A stretch of 10,254 nucleotides of DNA from an uncultured Alphaproteobacteria bacterium (GTDB lineage Bacteria > Pseudomonadota > Alphaproteobacteria > RF32 > CAG-239): the NCBI GenBank assembly GCA_944392285.1, contig CALXWF010000080.1:1-10254 (forward strand), given 5' to 3'. The position numbers and the translations under genes were made by a program. This document shows positions 1 through 6,430 of this stretch, in pieces (within the stretch, counting starts at the first letter, position 1; each line of letters opens with the position of its first letter). A model generated the notes under the pieces. The model did not search any database and was not told the origin of the DNA. It worked only from the letters and a program-made list of their open reading frames with translations.

Positions 1-121
1 CGCAAGTGGTATTACCTGTTCCGAACTACGTTCGCCCTGCCCAAAGGCTTCGCAAGCCTAACGGCTGGGCAGGTATGTCTACATCTACCTGCTTACGCAG
101 GTAGTGTTACGTTCGAATCAT
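1..121. repeat. Non-coding stretch of nested inverted repeats
   Basis: No credible reading frame is seen here. An outer inverted repeat, CCTGCCCA (36-43) with TGGGCAGG (66-73), encloses an inner hairpin, AGGCTT (45-50) with AAGCCT (54-59). A second hairpin pairs CTACCTGC (85-92) with GCAGGTAG (97-104) around a 4-base loop. The word ACGTTCG occurs twice, near 28 and near 108. The inner hairpin followed by AAC resembles a hairpin in the tRNA-Val-flanked element at 8733-8922, so both may belong to one family of structured intergenic repeats. The left edge is cut by the window, so the full extent is unknown. Confidence 0.5.
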
Positions 122-150
122 AAAAACGCCCGTTTAAGGGCGTTTTTTTA
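122..150. terminator. Bidirectional intrinsic terminator
   Basis: A 10-bp perfect stem, AAAAACGCCC (122-131) with GGGCGTTTTT (138-147), has a 6-base loop and A/T tracts on both sides. It can end transcripts in either direction. It lies directly after the stop codon of the minus-strand gene at 148-486 and probably also ends read-through from the lpxK cluster, because no terminator is visible between lpxK and that gene. Confidence 0.85.
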
Positions 151-486
151 GTCTTCTAATATTGAGCGAAACCATAGGTGCTCTTGTGCCGCTTTTCTCC
201 ATGCCGTGTTGACAGCCGCTTGTGCCAAGGGAGAAAGTGGCTCTTTTAGGGAATGTCTTTGTTGTATTTCAGCAAGCAGATTTTCTGATATGTCGGATAA
301 ATCTACTTTTACGATGGGGCCGTTATAGCCTTTTCCTTCGTAAAATTTGCCGTATACAAAATATTCATTTCCACGTTTTTCTAAAAAGGCAGCGGCCGTT
401 CCATCTGCAAAATATTTTTTTGCCAAAAGCTGTGCTGATGCTTGTACTTGGCTTTTCCTTTTTTTGAAAAGATTAAAGATTTTCAT
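148..486 (-). CDS. Hypothetical protein, 112 aa
   Basis: I do not recognise this family. The protein has a very basic N-terminus (Lys/Arg-rich residues 8-11, after MKIFNLF). Residues 40-63 hold a Gly/aromatic stretch (EYFVYGKFYEGKGYNGP, then VKVDL) that looks like a small beta hairpin. The rest is helix-rich and ends in WFRSILED. No signal peptide or membrane span is evident. The ATG start has only a weak GAAG-like ribosome site, but a strong promoter lies about 45-70 bases upstream, and a terminator abuts the stop codon. Together these make it a believable single-gene unit. It follows lpxK on the same strand after 88 bases, so it may also receive read-through. Function is unknown. Confidence 0.7.
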   Translation of the reverse strand: MKIFNLFKKRKSQVQASAQLLAKKYFADGTAAAFLEKRGNEYFVYGKFYEGKGYNGPIVKVDLSDISENLLAEIQQRHSLKEPLSPLAQAAVNTAWRKAAQEHLWFRSILED

Positions 487-530
487 GACTTCGTTTTTTA
501 ATTTGTTAATAATTTGCTTTTATGCATCTT

Positions 531-559
531 ATTGTGCAATTTTTTTTAAATTTTGTCAA
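531..559 (-). promoter_or_regulatory. Sigma70-type promoter for the 112-aa gene
   Basis: On the minus strand a consensus -35 TTGACA (554-559) is followed by 17 bases and a 4/6 -10 CACAAT (531-536). Transcription would start near 524, giving a leader of about 38 bases before the ATG at 486. It sits just past the lpxK stop codon, so the small gene probably has independent expression. Confidence 0.55.
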
Positions 560-574
560 GTATGTAAATTTTTG

Positions 575-1537
575 TTATCTATGGGTGATTTTATTTAATA
601 TGAAACCGGTTAACATCTCTTCTTTGTCCCAACTGATGCCGATATTTAATACCTTGAAATGCTGTTGTAAATCTTTGGGAATTTTGACAAGGTCTTTAGA
701 AGTGGTGTAAAGCTCGGCTTGAAGCTCTTTGGCTTTGCTAATCAGAGCTTCTAATTCAGCAGGGGTATATTGATGATGATCCGGAAAATCAATGGTTTCG
801 CTTAAGCTAATTCCGAGCTCTTTTAATGAATTATAAAATTTTTCGGGACGACCGATGCCGGCAAAGGCTAAAACCCTTTCAGGTAAAGGCTCGGGGCTTA
901 TCGGCGTGATGGTGCCGGTAAAGAGTGGCTTATCACGGATAATTTTGGCAATATTATATTGGTCTTGACCGATAATGATGACGGCATCGGTGCGCTTGAG
1001 GCCGCTGTGCCAATTTTCACGCAAGGGGCCGGCCGGAACCGGACGACGATTGCCTAAGCCAAAACCACCATCTACAACGATAAAAGATAAATCTTTAAAT
1101 AATCCGGGGTTTTGAAAGCCGTCATCCATAATGATAATGTTTGCGCCGTTTGCTTCAGCTTTAAGGGCTGCTTTGTATCTGTCAGCATTAACGACTGTCG
1201 GCGCCGTGCTTGCCAATAATAACGGTTCATCTCCGACTTCAGCCGCTGTGTGGCATGAGAGGTCAACCAAAACATCTTGCAGCTTTCCGCCATAGCCGCG
1301 GGTGATGAAAAACGGTGTATATCCTTGTTGTTGCAACATTTTTGCCAAAGAAATCGCTATCGGGGTTTTACCGGTGCCGCCGGCGGTCAAATTGCCGACA
1401 CAGATGACCGGCGTTTTTACTTTTTTGGGGTGGCGCAGGTATAAGCGTAAGCGTGTTGCACAAGCGTATAAACCACCTAAGGGCCAGAGTATTGTTGAAA
1501 TTAAATTCCTTGTTTTCCAATATGACGGCGTTTTCAT
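575..1537 (-). CDS. lpxK: Tetraacyldisaccharide 4'-kinase LpxK
   Basis: LpxK uses ATP to phosphorylate the 4' position of the tetraacyldisaccharide-1-phosphate precursor, giving lipid IVA, at the cytoplasmic face of the inner membrane. The 320-aa length is normal for the family. A hydrophobic, membrane-associating N-terminus (about residues 12-31) precedes the family P-loop GNLTAGGTGKTP (48-59). Further hallmarks are GDEPLLLA (102-109), the DDGFQ motif (138-142), GNRRPVPAGPLRE (162-174), FAGIGRPEKF (225-234), DHHQYT (253-258) and a TTSKDLVK segment (278-285) at the place of the usual TEKDAVK. The ATG touches the waaA stop codon (TAA then ATG with no gap), with AAAGG about 10 bases upstream, so the two are probably translationally coupled. 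It is the last LPS gene of the cluster. Confidence 0.97.
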   Translation of the reverse strand: MKTPSYWKTRNLISTILWPLGGLYACATRLRLYLRHPKKVKTPVICVGNLTAGGTGKTPIAISLAKMLQQQGYTPFFITRGYGGKLQDVLVDLSCHTAAEVGDEPLLLASTAPTVVNADRYKAALKAEANGANIIIMDDGFQNPGLFKDLSFIVVDGGFGLGNRRPVPAGPLRENWHSGLKRTDAVIIIGQDQYNIAKIIRDKPLFTGTITPISPEPLPERVLAFAGIGRPEKFYNSLKELGISLSETIDFPDHHQYTPAELEALISKAKELQAELYTTSKDLVKIPKDLQQHFKVLNIGISWDKEEMLTGFILNKITHR

Positions 1538-2797
1538 TTAAATAAAACCTTTAACTTTATTAACAATACCGTCTAAAATTTTTGCCTCACCGTTGGCCCA
1601 GTTATATGCTAAGCTACGTTTGGCTTCAAGAAGCTCTTTATTGCTTAAGAGTTGAGATACGGTTTCTTCCAATTCTTCAATGTCATTTACCTGAATTACG
1701 GCATCGGCTTTTTTGGCACGGTTCATGGCATCGGTAAAGTTAAACATATGCGGGCCGACAATAACGGCATCTCGCACACGGGAAGGTTCCATAAAGTTTT
1801 GGCCGCCATGAGGAATTAAAGACCCGCCGATAAAAACTAAAGGCGCAATGTCATACCAGATGCCGAGTTCTCCGACGGTGTCGGCAACATAGATGTCCGT
1901 ATCGGCTGTTATTTTGTCATTTTGAGAGCGTAAAGCACCTTTCAGGCCGGCTTCTTTGATTGCTTCCATAACCTCGGGACCACGGTGCGGATGTCGTGGG
2001 GCAATTAAGGTTAAGAGTTTGGGAAACTTTTCTTTTAACCTTTTGTGCATGCGGGCAATTTTGGTCTCTTCATTATTATGGGTCGAGCTCGCTAACCAAA
2101 CCGTGCGCCCTTTGATTTGTGAGGTAATTTCATCTTCTTTGTCTTTATCAATGGGAAGAGGTAGGCCGGCATATTTAAGGTTGCCGAGGCACAAGGCTTC
2201 TTTGGCGCCTAAAACCCGCAGCCGATAGGCATCTTCTTCAGATTGTCCAAGGCAAAGACTGAAACAGCCTAACAGCTCTTTACAAATAAAGTCAAATTGT
2301 TGCCAACGCTTGAATGATTTGTTGGAAATGCGCCCGTTGACCAGAATCAGCGGAATGTTTTTGCGTTTTATCCCTGATAACATGGCCGGCCATAAGTCAG
2401 ATTCAAACCACAAAACCAAATCAGGCCGCCAATGTTTGATAAAACGCGTGGTGAAAACCGGATTGTCAATGGTAATGTATTGGTGAAAAGCTCTCTCAGG
2501 CAGACGCTTGGCCATGAGCTCAGCTGAGGTGATGGTGCCGGTGGTGACCATGATGTGTGCCGTCGGATATATCTCAAGCAATTTGTGGATAAGCGGCAAC
2601 ATTGATAAAGATTCACCGACGGATGCCCCGTGAAACCAAATTAAAATCCCCTCGGGGCGCTTTAAACTCGGACGGCCGATGCGCTCATTAAACCGTTTGA
2701 GGTCTTCTTTGCCGTTTTCTTTGCGCTTTTTAATGTAGCGAGAAATAACCAAAGGATAGAGAATCCGAATAAGTGTGTTGTAGATACGAATAAACAC
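1538..2797 (-). CDS. waaA: Kdo transferase WaaA (3-deoxy-D-manno-octulosonic-acid transferase)
   Basis: WaaA (KdtA) transfers Kdo from CMP-Kdo to lipid IVA, the first step of LPS inner-core assembly at the cytoplasmic membrane. The 419-aa length is normal. Residues 1-22 form the expected hydrophobic N-terminal anchor. The N-terminal glycosyltransferase half shows HGASVGE (56-62, with the presumed catalytic Glu at 62), ESDLWP (132-137) and RISNKSFKRW (156-165). The C-terminal nucleotide-binding half shows GNLKYA (205-210), ASSTHNNEE (236-244), APRHPHR (266-272), DTVGELG (306-312) and GGSL..HGGQNFMEP (324-338). The start is GTG: a strong AGGAG lies 9 bases upstream inside the end of the DUF374 gene. 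The protein is the direct user of the LpxK product encoded just downstream. Confidence 0.97.
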   Translation of the reverse strand: MFIRIYNTLIRILYPLVISRYIKKRKENGKEDLKRFNERIGRPSLKRPEGILIWFHGASVGESLSMLPLIHKLLEIYPTAHIMVTTGTITSAELMAKRLPERAFHQYITIDNPVFTTRFIKHWRPDLVLWFESDLWPAMLSGIKRKNIPLILVNGRISNKSFKRWQQFDFICKELLGCFSLCLGQSEEDAYRLRVLGAKEALCLGNLKYAGLPLPIDKDKEDEITSQIKGRTVWLASSTHNNEETKIARMHKRLKEKFPKLLTLIAPRHPHRGPEVMEAIKEAGLKGALRSQNDKITADTDIYVADTVGELGIWYDIAPLVFIGGSLIPHGGQNFMEPSRVRDAVIVGPHMFNFTDAMNRAKKADAVIQVNDIEELEETVSQLLSNKELLEAKRSLAYNWANGEAKILDGIVNKVKGFI

Positions 2798-2802
2798 GAA
2801 GT

Positions 2803-3564
2803 TCAGCTCCTTTTTTTGCGAGAGGCTTCAATCTCTTGTAAAGTGGCCGGTAGCACCGGCGTACGTCCCATGGCGAGGTCGGCTTCAGATTGCAGACGGT
2901 TGGCCAGGTCTTCCAGAGATTGACGCAAAGTTTCAATTTCTTCTTCGGTGGCATTTGATTTTACATAAAAAGGCTCAGAAACCGTGCAAATACCTTGACC
3001 GAAGGGAAGGGGAATCATCATTTTATCCCAGGCTTTTTCAATAATGTAGGCATGCTTAAAACTATTGACCATGACAAAAATCGGCGTGCCGGTTTTTTGG
3101 GCAAAGTAAAGCGGGCTTTTGGTCATGTGCATTCTGGGACCTTTGGGACCATCGGGAATAATGCAAATGGAACGATTTTTTTCTTCTAATGAACGCATTA
3201 AACCCATGGCGGCGCCTTTGGCGTTTACCGTTGTGGAGCCACAAATGGTGCCAAGGCCGAATTTACGGAGAAGACCGGCAATTATTTGGCCGTCTTGGTG
3301 CAGAGATACCAAGGCATCCAACGGAAAATTGCCGCGGGCAAAATAGGGCATCATCATGGCGCGGCCGTGCCAGCCAACCAAAACAAAGTTCTTTTGAGCA
3401 GCAACATTTTTATACAACTGCTCAACGCCTTTGGTCTGCCAACGTGTGGTTTTGCCGACTAATAGGGCATAAAGGTATAAGATATGGCTGACTATACGGA
3501 TGACAAAGGCCGAACTTAATATCTTTTTTATTTTCTTTTTTAGTTTCTTTTTATATTGGTTCAT
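2803..3564 (-). CDS. DUF374 lysophospholipid acyltransferase family protein (LpxJ-like)
   Basis: This 253-aa protein belongs to the DUF374 branch of the LPLAT acyltransferase superfamily. Visible signatures are WHGRAMMMPY (65-74), SLHQDGQIIA (87-96), GSTTVNAKGA (109-118) and the diagnostic IPDGPKGPR (136-144), followed by KSPLYFAQKTGTPIF. His66 is not followed by Asp five residues on, so the classic HX4D motif is absent and the family's own pattern applies. A basic N-terminus (residues 5-14) and hydrophobic segment (about 18-37) suggest membrane association. DUF374 includes LpxJ, a lipid A late acyltransferase described in Helicobacter and relatives. Position just before waaA and lpxK supports a lipid A acylation role here, but the exact substrate is inference. 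The ATG overlaps the fliN stop by four bases (ATGA), implying coupling. Confidence 0.9.
   Translation of the reverse strand: MNQYKKKLKKKIKKILSSAFVIRIVSHILYLYALLVGKTTRWQTKGVEQLYKNVAAQKNFVLVGWHGRAMMMPYFARGNFPLDALVSLHQDGQIIAGLLRKFGLGTICGSTTVNAKGAAMGLMRSLEEKNRSICIIPDGPKGPRMHMTKSPLYFAQKTGTPIFVMVNSFKHAYIIEKAWDKMMIPLPFGQGICTVSEPFYVKSNATEEEIETLRQSLEDLANRLQSEADLAMGRTPVLPATLQEIEASRKKRS
2807..2811 (-). promoter_or_regulatory. Ribosome binding site fixing the GTG start of waaA
   Basis: AGGAG on the minus strand, 9 bases before GTG and inside the last codons of the DUF374 gene. It decides in favour of the non-ATG start of waaA. Confidence 0.8.
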
Positions 3565-3854
3565 TTCTTTTTGACCATCTCGGTGACGGCAATGCCGATT
3601 GTATCGTTTTCGGTAATGACAACTTCACCATGGCCGATAAGCACGTCATTGGCATAGATGTCAACATAATCATTGATATCGCGGTCAAGCTCAACCACCG
3701 CGCCGCGTCCGAGCTTTAATAACTGGTGGACTCTGAGGTCAGCCGTGCCTAATGTTACCGAAATTTCAACCATTATTTCATCATTGGAAATGATGTGTTT
3801 TTTGTTATTTATCATCTTATTTAAAAATCCTGTCTCTTTTGTTGTGCTCATCAT
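3561..3854 (-). CDS. fliN: FliN-type flagellar motor switch (SpoA-domain) protein
   Basis: FliN forms the lower part of the flagellar C-ring and works with FliM and FliG in rotation switching and export. The 97-aa frame is a short tail plus one SpoA (FliN/YscQ) domain at about residues 27-95: VEISVTLGTADLRVHQLL, then LGRGAVVELD, then DYVDIYANDVLIGHGEVVI, ending in GIAVTEM, all in the usual order and spacing. No other flagellar or type III secretion gene is in view; it heads an LPS cluster and overlaps the next gene by four bases. The start is uncertain. ATGs at 3854, 3851 and 3815 all lack a good ribosome site, and the best promoter would start RNA at about 3848, favouring 3815 (84 aa) or leaderless translation. 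YscQ-like or stand-alone use is possible. Confidence 0.85.
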   Translation of the reverse strand: MMSTTKETGFLNKMINNKKHIISNDEIMVEISVTLGTADLRVHQLLKLGRGAVVELDRDINDYVDIYANDVLIGHGEVVITENDTIGIAVTEMVKKK

Positions 3855-3883
3855 ATATAATTTTTTTTAATCTGCAAATTCAA
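3855..3883 (-). promoter_or_regulatory. Candidate promoter for the fliN-DUF374-waaA-lpxK cluster
   Basis: On the minus strand TTGAAT (-35, 3878-3883), a 17-base spacer and TTATAT (-10, 3855-3860). The -10 box touches the first annotated ATG of fliN, so either that start is not used or the message is leaderless. A less well matched TTGATA box lies further upstream. Confidence 0.45.
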
Positions 3884-3990
3884 TTTTAACACTTATCAAA
3901 CCTTTATTTATTCTTTGCGCGTCGCTTGTGGATTAAACGCAATAACCGTTGCCCAAATTTTTTAATTGTGCCAAAAAAGTTAGCAGTGAG

Positions 3991-4019
3991 CTTGCAGGTG
4001 AGCTCGGGTTTCCCTATAT
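3991..4019 (+). promoter_or_regulatory. RpoH (sigma32)-type heat-shock promoter of lon
   Basis: CTTGCAG (3991-3997), 14 bases, then CCCTATAT (4012-4019). This matches the alphaproteobacterial sigma32 pattern (CTTG in the -35, C-Y-TAT-N-T in the -10) far better than it matches sigma70. RNA would start near 4026, giving a leader of about 30 bases before lon. Lon is a classical heat-shock regulon member, so site and gene fit each other. Confidence 0.65.
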
Positions 4020-4056
4020 ATATTCTGTGGCAATAATTTGTTAGGATAGAGGTATT

Positions 4057-6399
4057 ATGGCAGCAAAAAAACAAATATATCCGGTTTTACCCTTAAGAGA
4101 TATTGTTGTTTATCCCAAAATGATTGTACCGCTGTTTGTCGGACGAGAGAAGTCTGTTAAGGCTTTGCAAAAAGTGGTGGACTCTGATCAGAATATTATT
4201 TTGACAACTCAGCTTGATGCCGCAGTGGAAGACCCGACGCCCGATGACGTCTATCATGTCGGAACTTTGGGAACGGTGGTGCAGCTTTTGCGTCTGCCGG
4301 ACGGTACGGTTAAGGTGTTGATTGAGGGGCTTGAAAGAGTTAAAATCAACAAGTTTTTGCCAAATGATGATTATATGGAAGCAGAGGCCGTTATCCTTAA
4401 AGACGAATCTGAAGAAGATGCCGAACTTGAGGCCTTGGTCAGAGCGGTTTTGTCGCAATTTGAAGACTATGTTAAATTATCTAAAAAAACTCCGCCGGAA
4501 GTATTGGTCGCCGTTAACCAAATTCAGGATAAAAGCAAGCTGGCCGATACCATTGCTTCGCATTTGGCCTTAAAAATTGCCGAAAAACAAGCTTTGCTTG
4601 AAGGAAAAAGCCTAAAAGAGCGCTTTGAAAAAATACTTGGCTTTATGGATGCGGAAATTACGTTGCTTGAGGTTGAAAGCAAAATTAAAAACCGTGTTAA
4701 GCAACAAATGGAAAAAAGCCAAAAAGAATATTATTTGAACGAGCAGATAAAAGCTATTCAAAAAGAACTCGGCGATGGTGAAGATGATGCCGAAATCGTC
4801 GAATATAACGAAAAAATCAAAAATACCAAACTTAGCGCCGAGGCCAAAGAAAAAGCTTTGGCTGAAGTGAAAAAACTTAAAAATATGAACAGTATGTCTT
4901 CCGAGGCAACCGTGGTACGCAATTATTTGGATTGGCTTTTGGGTATTCCTTGGAAAAAACGTTCCAAAGTAAATCGTGATTTAAACAAAGCCATGGAAAT
5001 TTTGGAAAAGGATCATTACGGTCTGGAAAAAGTCAAAGAGAGAATTTTAGAGTTTTTGGCCGTGCAGGCGCGGGCCGATAAGGTTAAGGGGCCGATTTTG
5101 TGTCTGGTCGGGCCTCCGGGGGTGGGGAAAACGTCACTTGGTAAGTCAATCGCTCGGGCGACGGGGCGCAGTTTTGTTCGTGCTTCGCTCGGCGGTATGC
5201 GCGACGAAGCTGAGATCCGCGGGCATCGGCGCACTTATATCGGTTCCATGCCGGGTAAGATTATTCAAGGTATGAAAAAAGCCGCGACATCCAATCCGTT
5301 GTTTCTGCTTGATGAAATTGATAAATTGGGGCAGGATTGGCGCGGAGATCCAAGTTCGGCGCTTTTGGAGGTTTTGGACCCCGAACAAAATTCGGCCTTT
5401 AATGATCATTATCTGGAAGTAGATTACGACTTGTCTGATGTTATGTTCGTGACAACCGCTAATTCGCTGGATATGCCTCGTCCTCTTCTGGATCGTATGG
5501 AGATAATCCGTTTGTCCGGGTATACCGAAGATGAAAAGATTGAAATTGCCAAACGCCATTTGATTCCGAAAATTTATGAAGAAAACGGTGTTAAAAAGAG
5601 CGAGCTGAGTATCGCCGACGGGGCTATCCGCGATATTATTCGGTATTATACCAGAGAAGCCGGCGTTCGAAACCTGGAACGCGAGCTTTCCAAAATTGCG
5701 CGGAAAGCCGTTAAAGAAATATTGATGTCGGGAGAGAAGAAAGTTTCTGTTAACACTAGAAATCTGGAAAAATATCTCGGCGTTATTAAATATCGTTACG
5801 GCGAGGCCGAGCAGAAAGACCATGTCGGTGTTACGACCGGTTTGGCCTGGACGGAGGTCGGGGGAGATATTCTCTTTATTGAAGCCGTTGATATGCCCGG
5901 TAAGGGAAAAATTACGCAGACCGGAAAACTCGGTGATGTGATGAAGGAATCTATTGAAACGGCATATTCGGTGGTTCGTTCTCATTCCGAGCAGCTAGGA
6001 ATAGAGCCGGAAGTTTTTGAAAAAACCGATATCCATGTTCATGTGCCGGAAGGAGCAACGCCTAAAGACGGGCCTTCGGCCGGTATTGCCATGTATACGA
6101 CGCTGGTTTCGGTTTTGACTAAAATTCCGGTACGTAAAGATGTCGCCATGACCGGTGAAATTACATTGCAGGGTCGGGTACTGCCGATCGGCGGGTTAAA
6201 AGAAAAACTGCTTTCGGCGTTGCGCGGCGGAATCAGAACCGTGATTATTCCGAAAGATAACGAGAAAGATCTTGCAGAAATTCCCAATAATGTTAAAGAA
6301 GGACTGAAGATTATTCCCGTGTCGGAGGTAAAAGAAGTTTTGGATATTGCTTTGAAAGAAAAGGTAAAGCCCTTGAAAAAACTTCAAAAAGCGTGTTAA
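4057..6399 (+). CDS. lon: ATP-dependent protease Lon (LonA)
   Basis: Lon is the cytoplasmic AAA+ serine protease that degrades misfolded and selected regulatory proteins. The 780-aa length is typical. Domains in order: LON substrate-binding domain (about 7-200, beginning PVLPLRDIVVYP); a long charged helical region (about 200-300); AAA+ ATPase with Walker A GPPGVGKT (352-359), Walker B LFLLDEID (415-422) and the LDRMEII sensor/arginine region (478-484); and the protease domain with the DGPSAGIAMY motif, catalytic Ser674, and Lys717 in IGGLKEK (711-717), which sits 43 residues later as in the E. coli Ser679/Lys722 pair. The ATG has AGGA (4043-4046) and AGAGG (4048-4052) upstream. A heat-shock promoter precedes it and a hairpin terminator follows. 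clpPX, often upstream of lon, is not here. The long antisense frame inside it is a shadow. Confidence 0.99.
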   Translation: MAAKKQIYPVLPLRDIVVYPKMIVPLFVGREKSVKALQKVVDSDQNIILTTQLDAAVEDPTPDDVYHVGTLGTVVQLLRLPDGTVKVLIEGLERVKINKFLPNDDYMEAEAVILKDESEEDAELEALVRAVLSQFEDYVKLSKKTPPEVLVAVNQIQDKSKLADTIASHLALKIAEKQALLEGKSLKERFEKILGFMDAEITLLEVESKIKNRVKQQMEKSQKEYYLNEQIKAIQKELGDGEDDAEIVEYNEKIKNTKLSAEAKEKALAEVKKLKNMNSMSSEATVVRNYLDWLLGIPWKKRSKVNRDLNKAMEILEKDHYGLEKVKERILEFLAVQARADKVKGPILCLVGPPGVGKTSLGKSIARATGRSFVRASLGGMRDEAEIRGHRRTYIGSMPGKIIQGMKKAATSNPLFLLDEIDKLGQDWRGDPSSALLEVLDPEQNSAFNDHYLEVDYDLSDVMFVTTANSLDMPRPLLDRMEIIRLSGYTEDEKIEIAKRHLIPKIYEENGVKKSELSIADGAIRDIIRYYTREAGVRNLERELSKIARKAVKEILMSGEKKVSVNTRNLEKYLGVIKYRYGEAEQKDHVGVTTGLAWTEVGGDILFIEAVDMPGKGKITQTGKLGDVMKESIETAYSVVRSHSEQLGIEPEVFEKTDIHVHVPEGATPKDGPSAGIAMYTTLVSVLTKIPVRKDVAMTGEITLQGRVLPIGGLKEKLLSALRGGIRTVIIPKDNEKDLAEIPNNVKEGLKIIPVSEVKEVLDIALKEKVKPLKKLQKAC

Positions 6400-6400
6400 G

Positions 6401-6430
6401 ACAAAGCCCGGTTAGTCCCGGGCTTTGTTT
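6401..6430. terminator. Terminator of lon, overlapping the end of the convergent gene
   Basis: An 11-bp perfect stem, ACAAAGCCCGG (6401-6411) with CCGGGCTTTGT (6418-6428), has a 6-base loop and a short T run. It starts one base after the lon stop codon. The TAA of the convergent gene lies in the loop, and the right arm encodes that protein's last residues, so one sequence serves as terminator and coding end. In the minus direction the T tract is poor. Confidence 0.75.

Noticed and set aside
111..119. GTTCGAATC as a possible T-loop of a degraded tRNA before the terminator
   Set aside because: Only nine bases match, there is no complementary T-stem and no acceptor end or CCA; the word is common by chance.
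5146..5985. 279-codon open frame antisense inside lon
   Set aside because: It lies wholly within an intact lon with all motifs present, has no domain pattern and no ribosome site, and is best explained as a codon-bias shadow.
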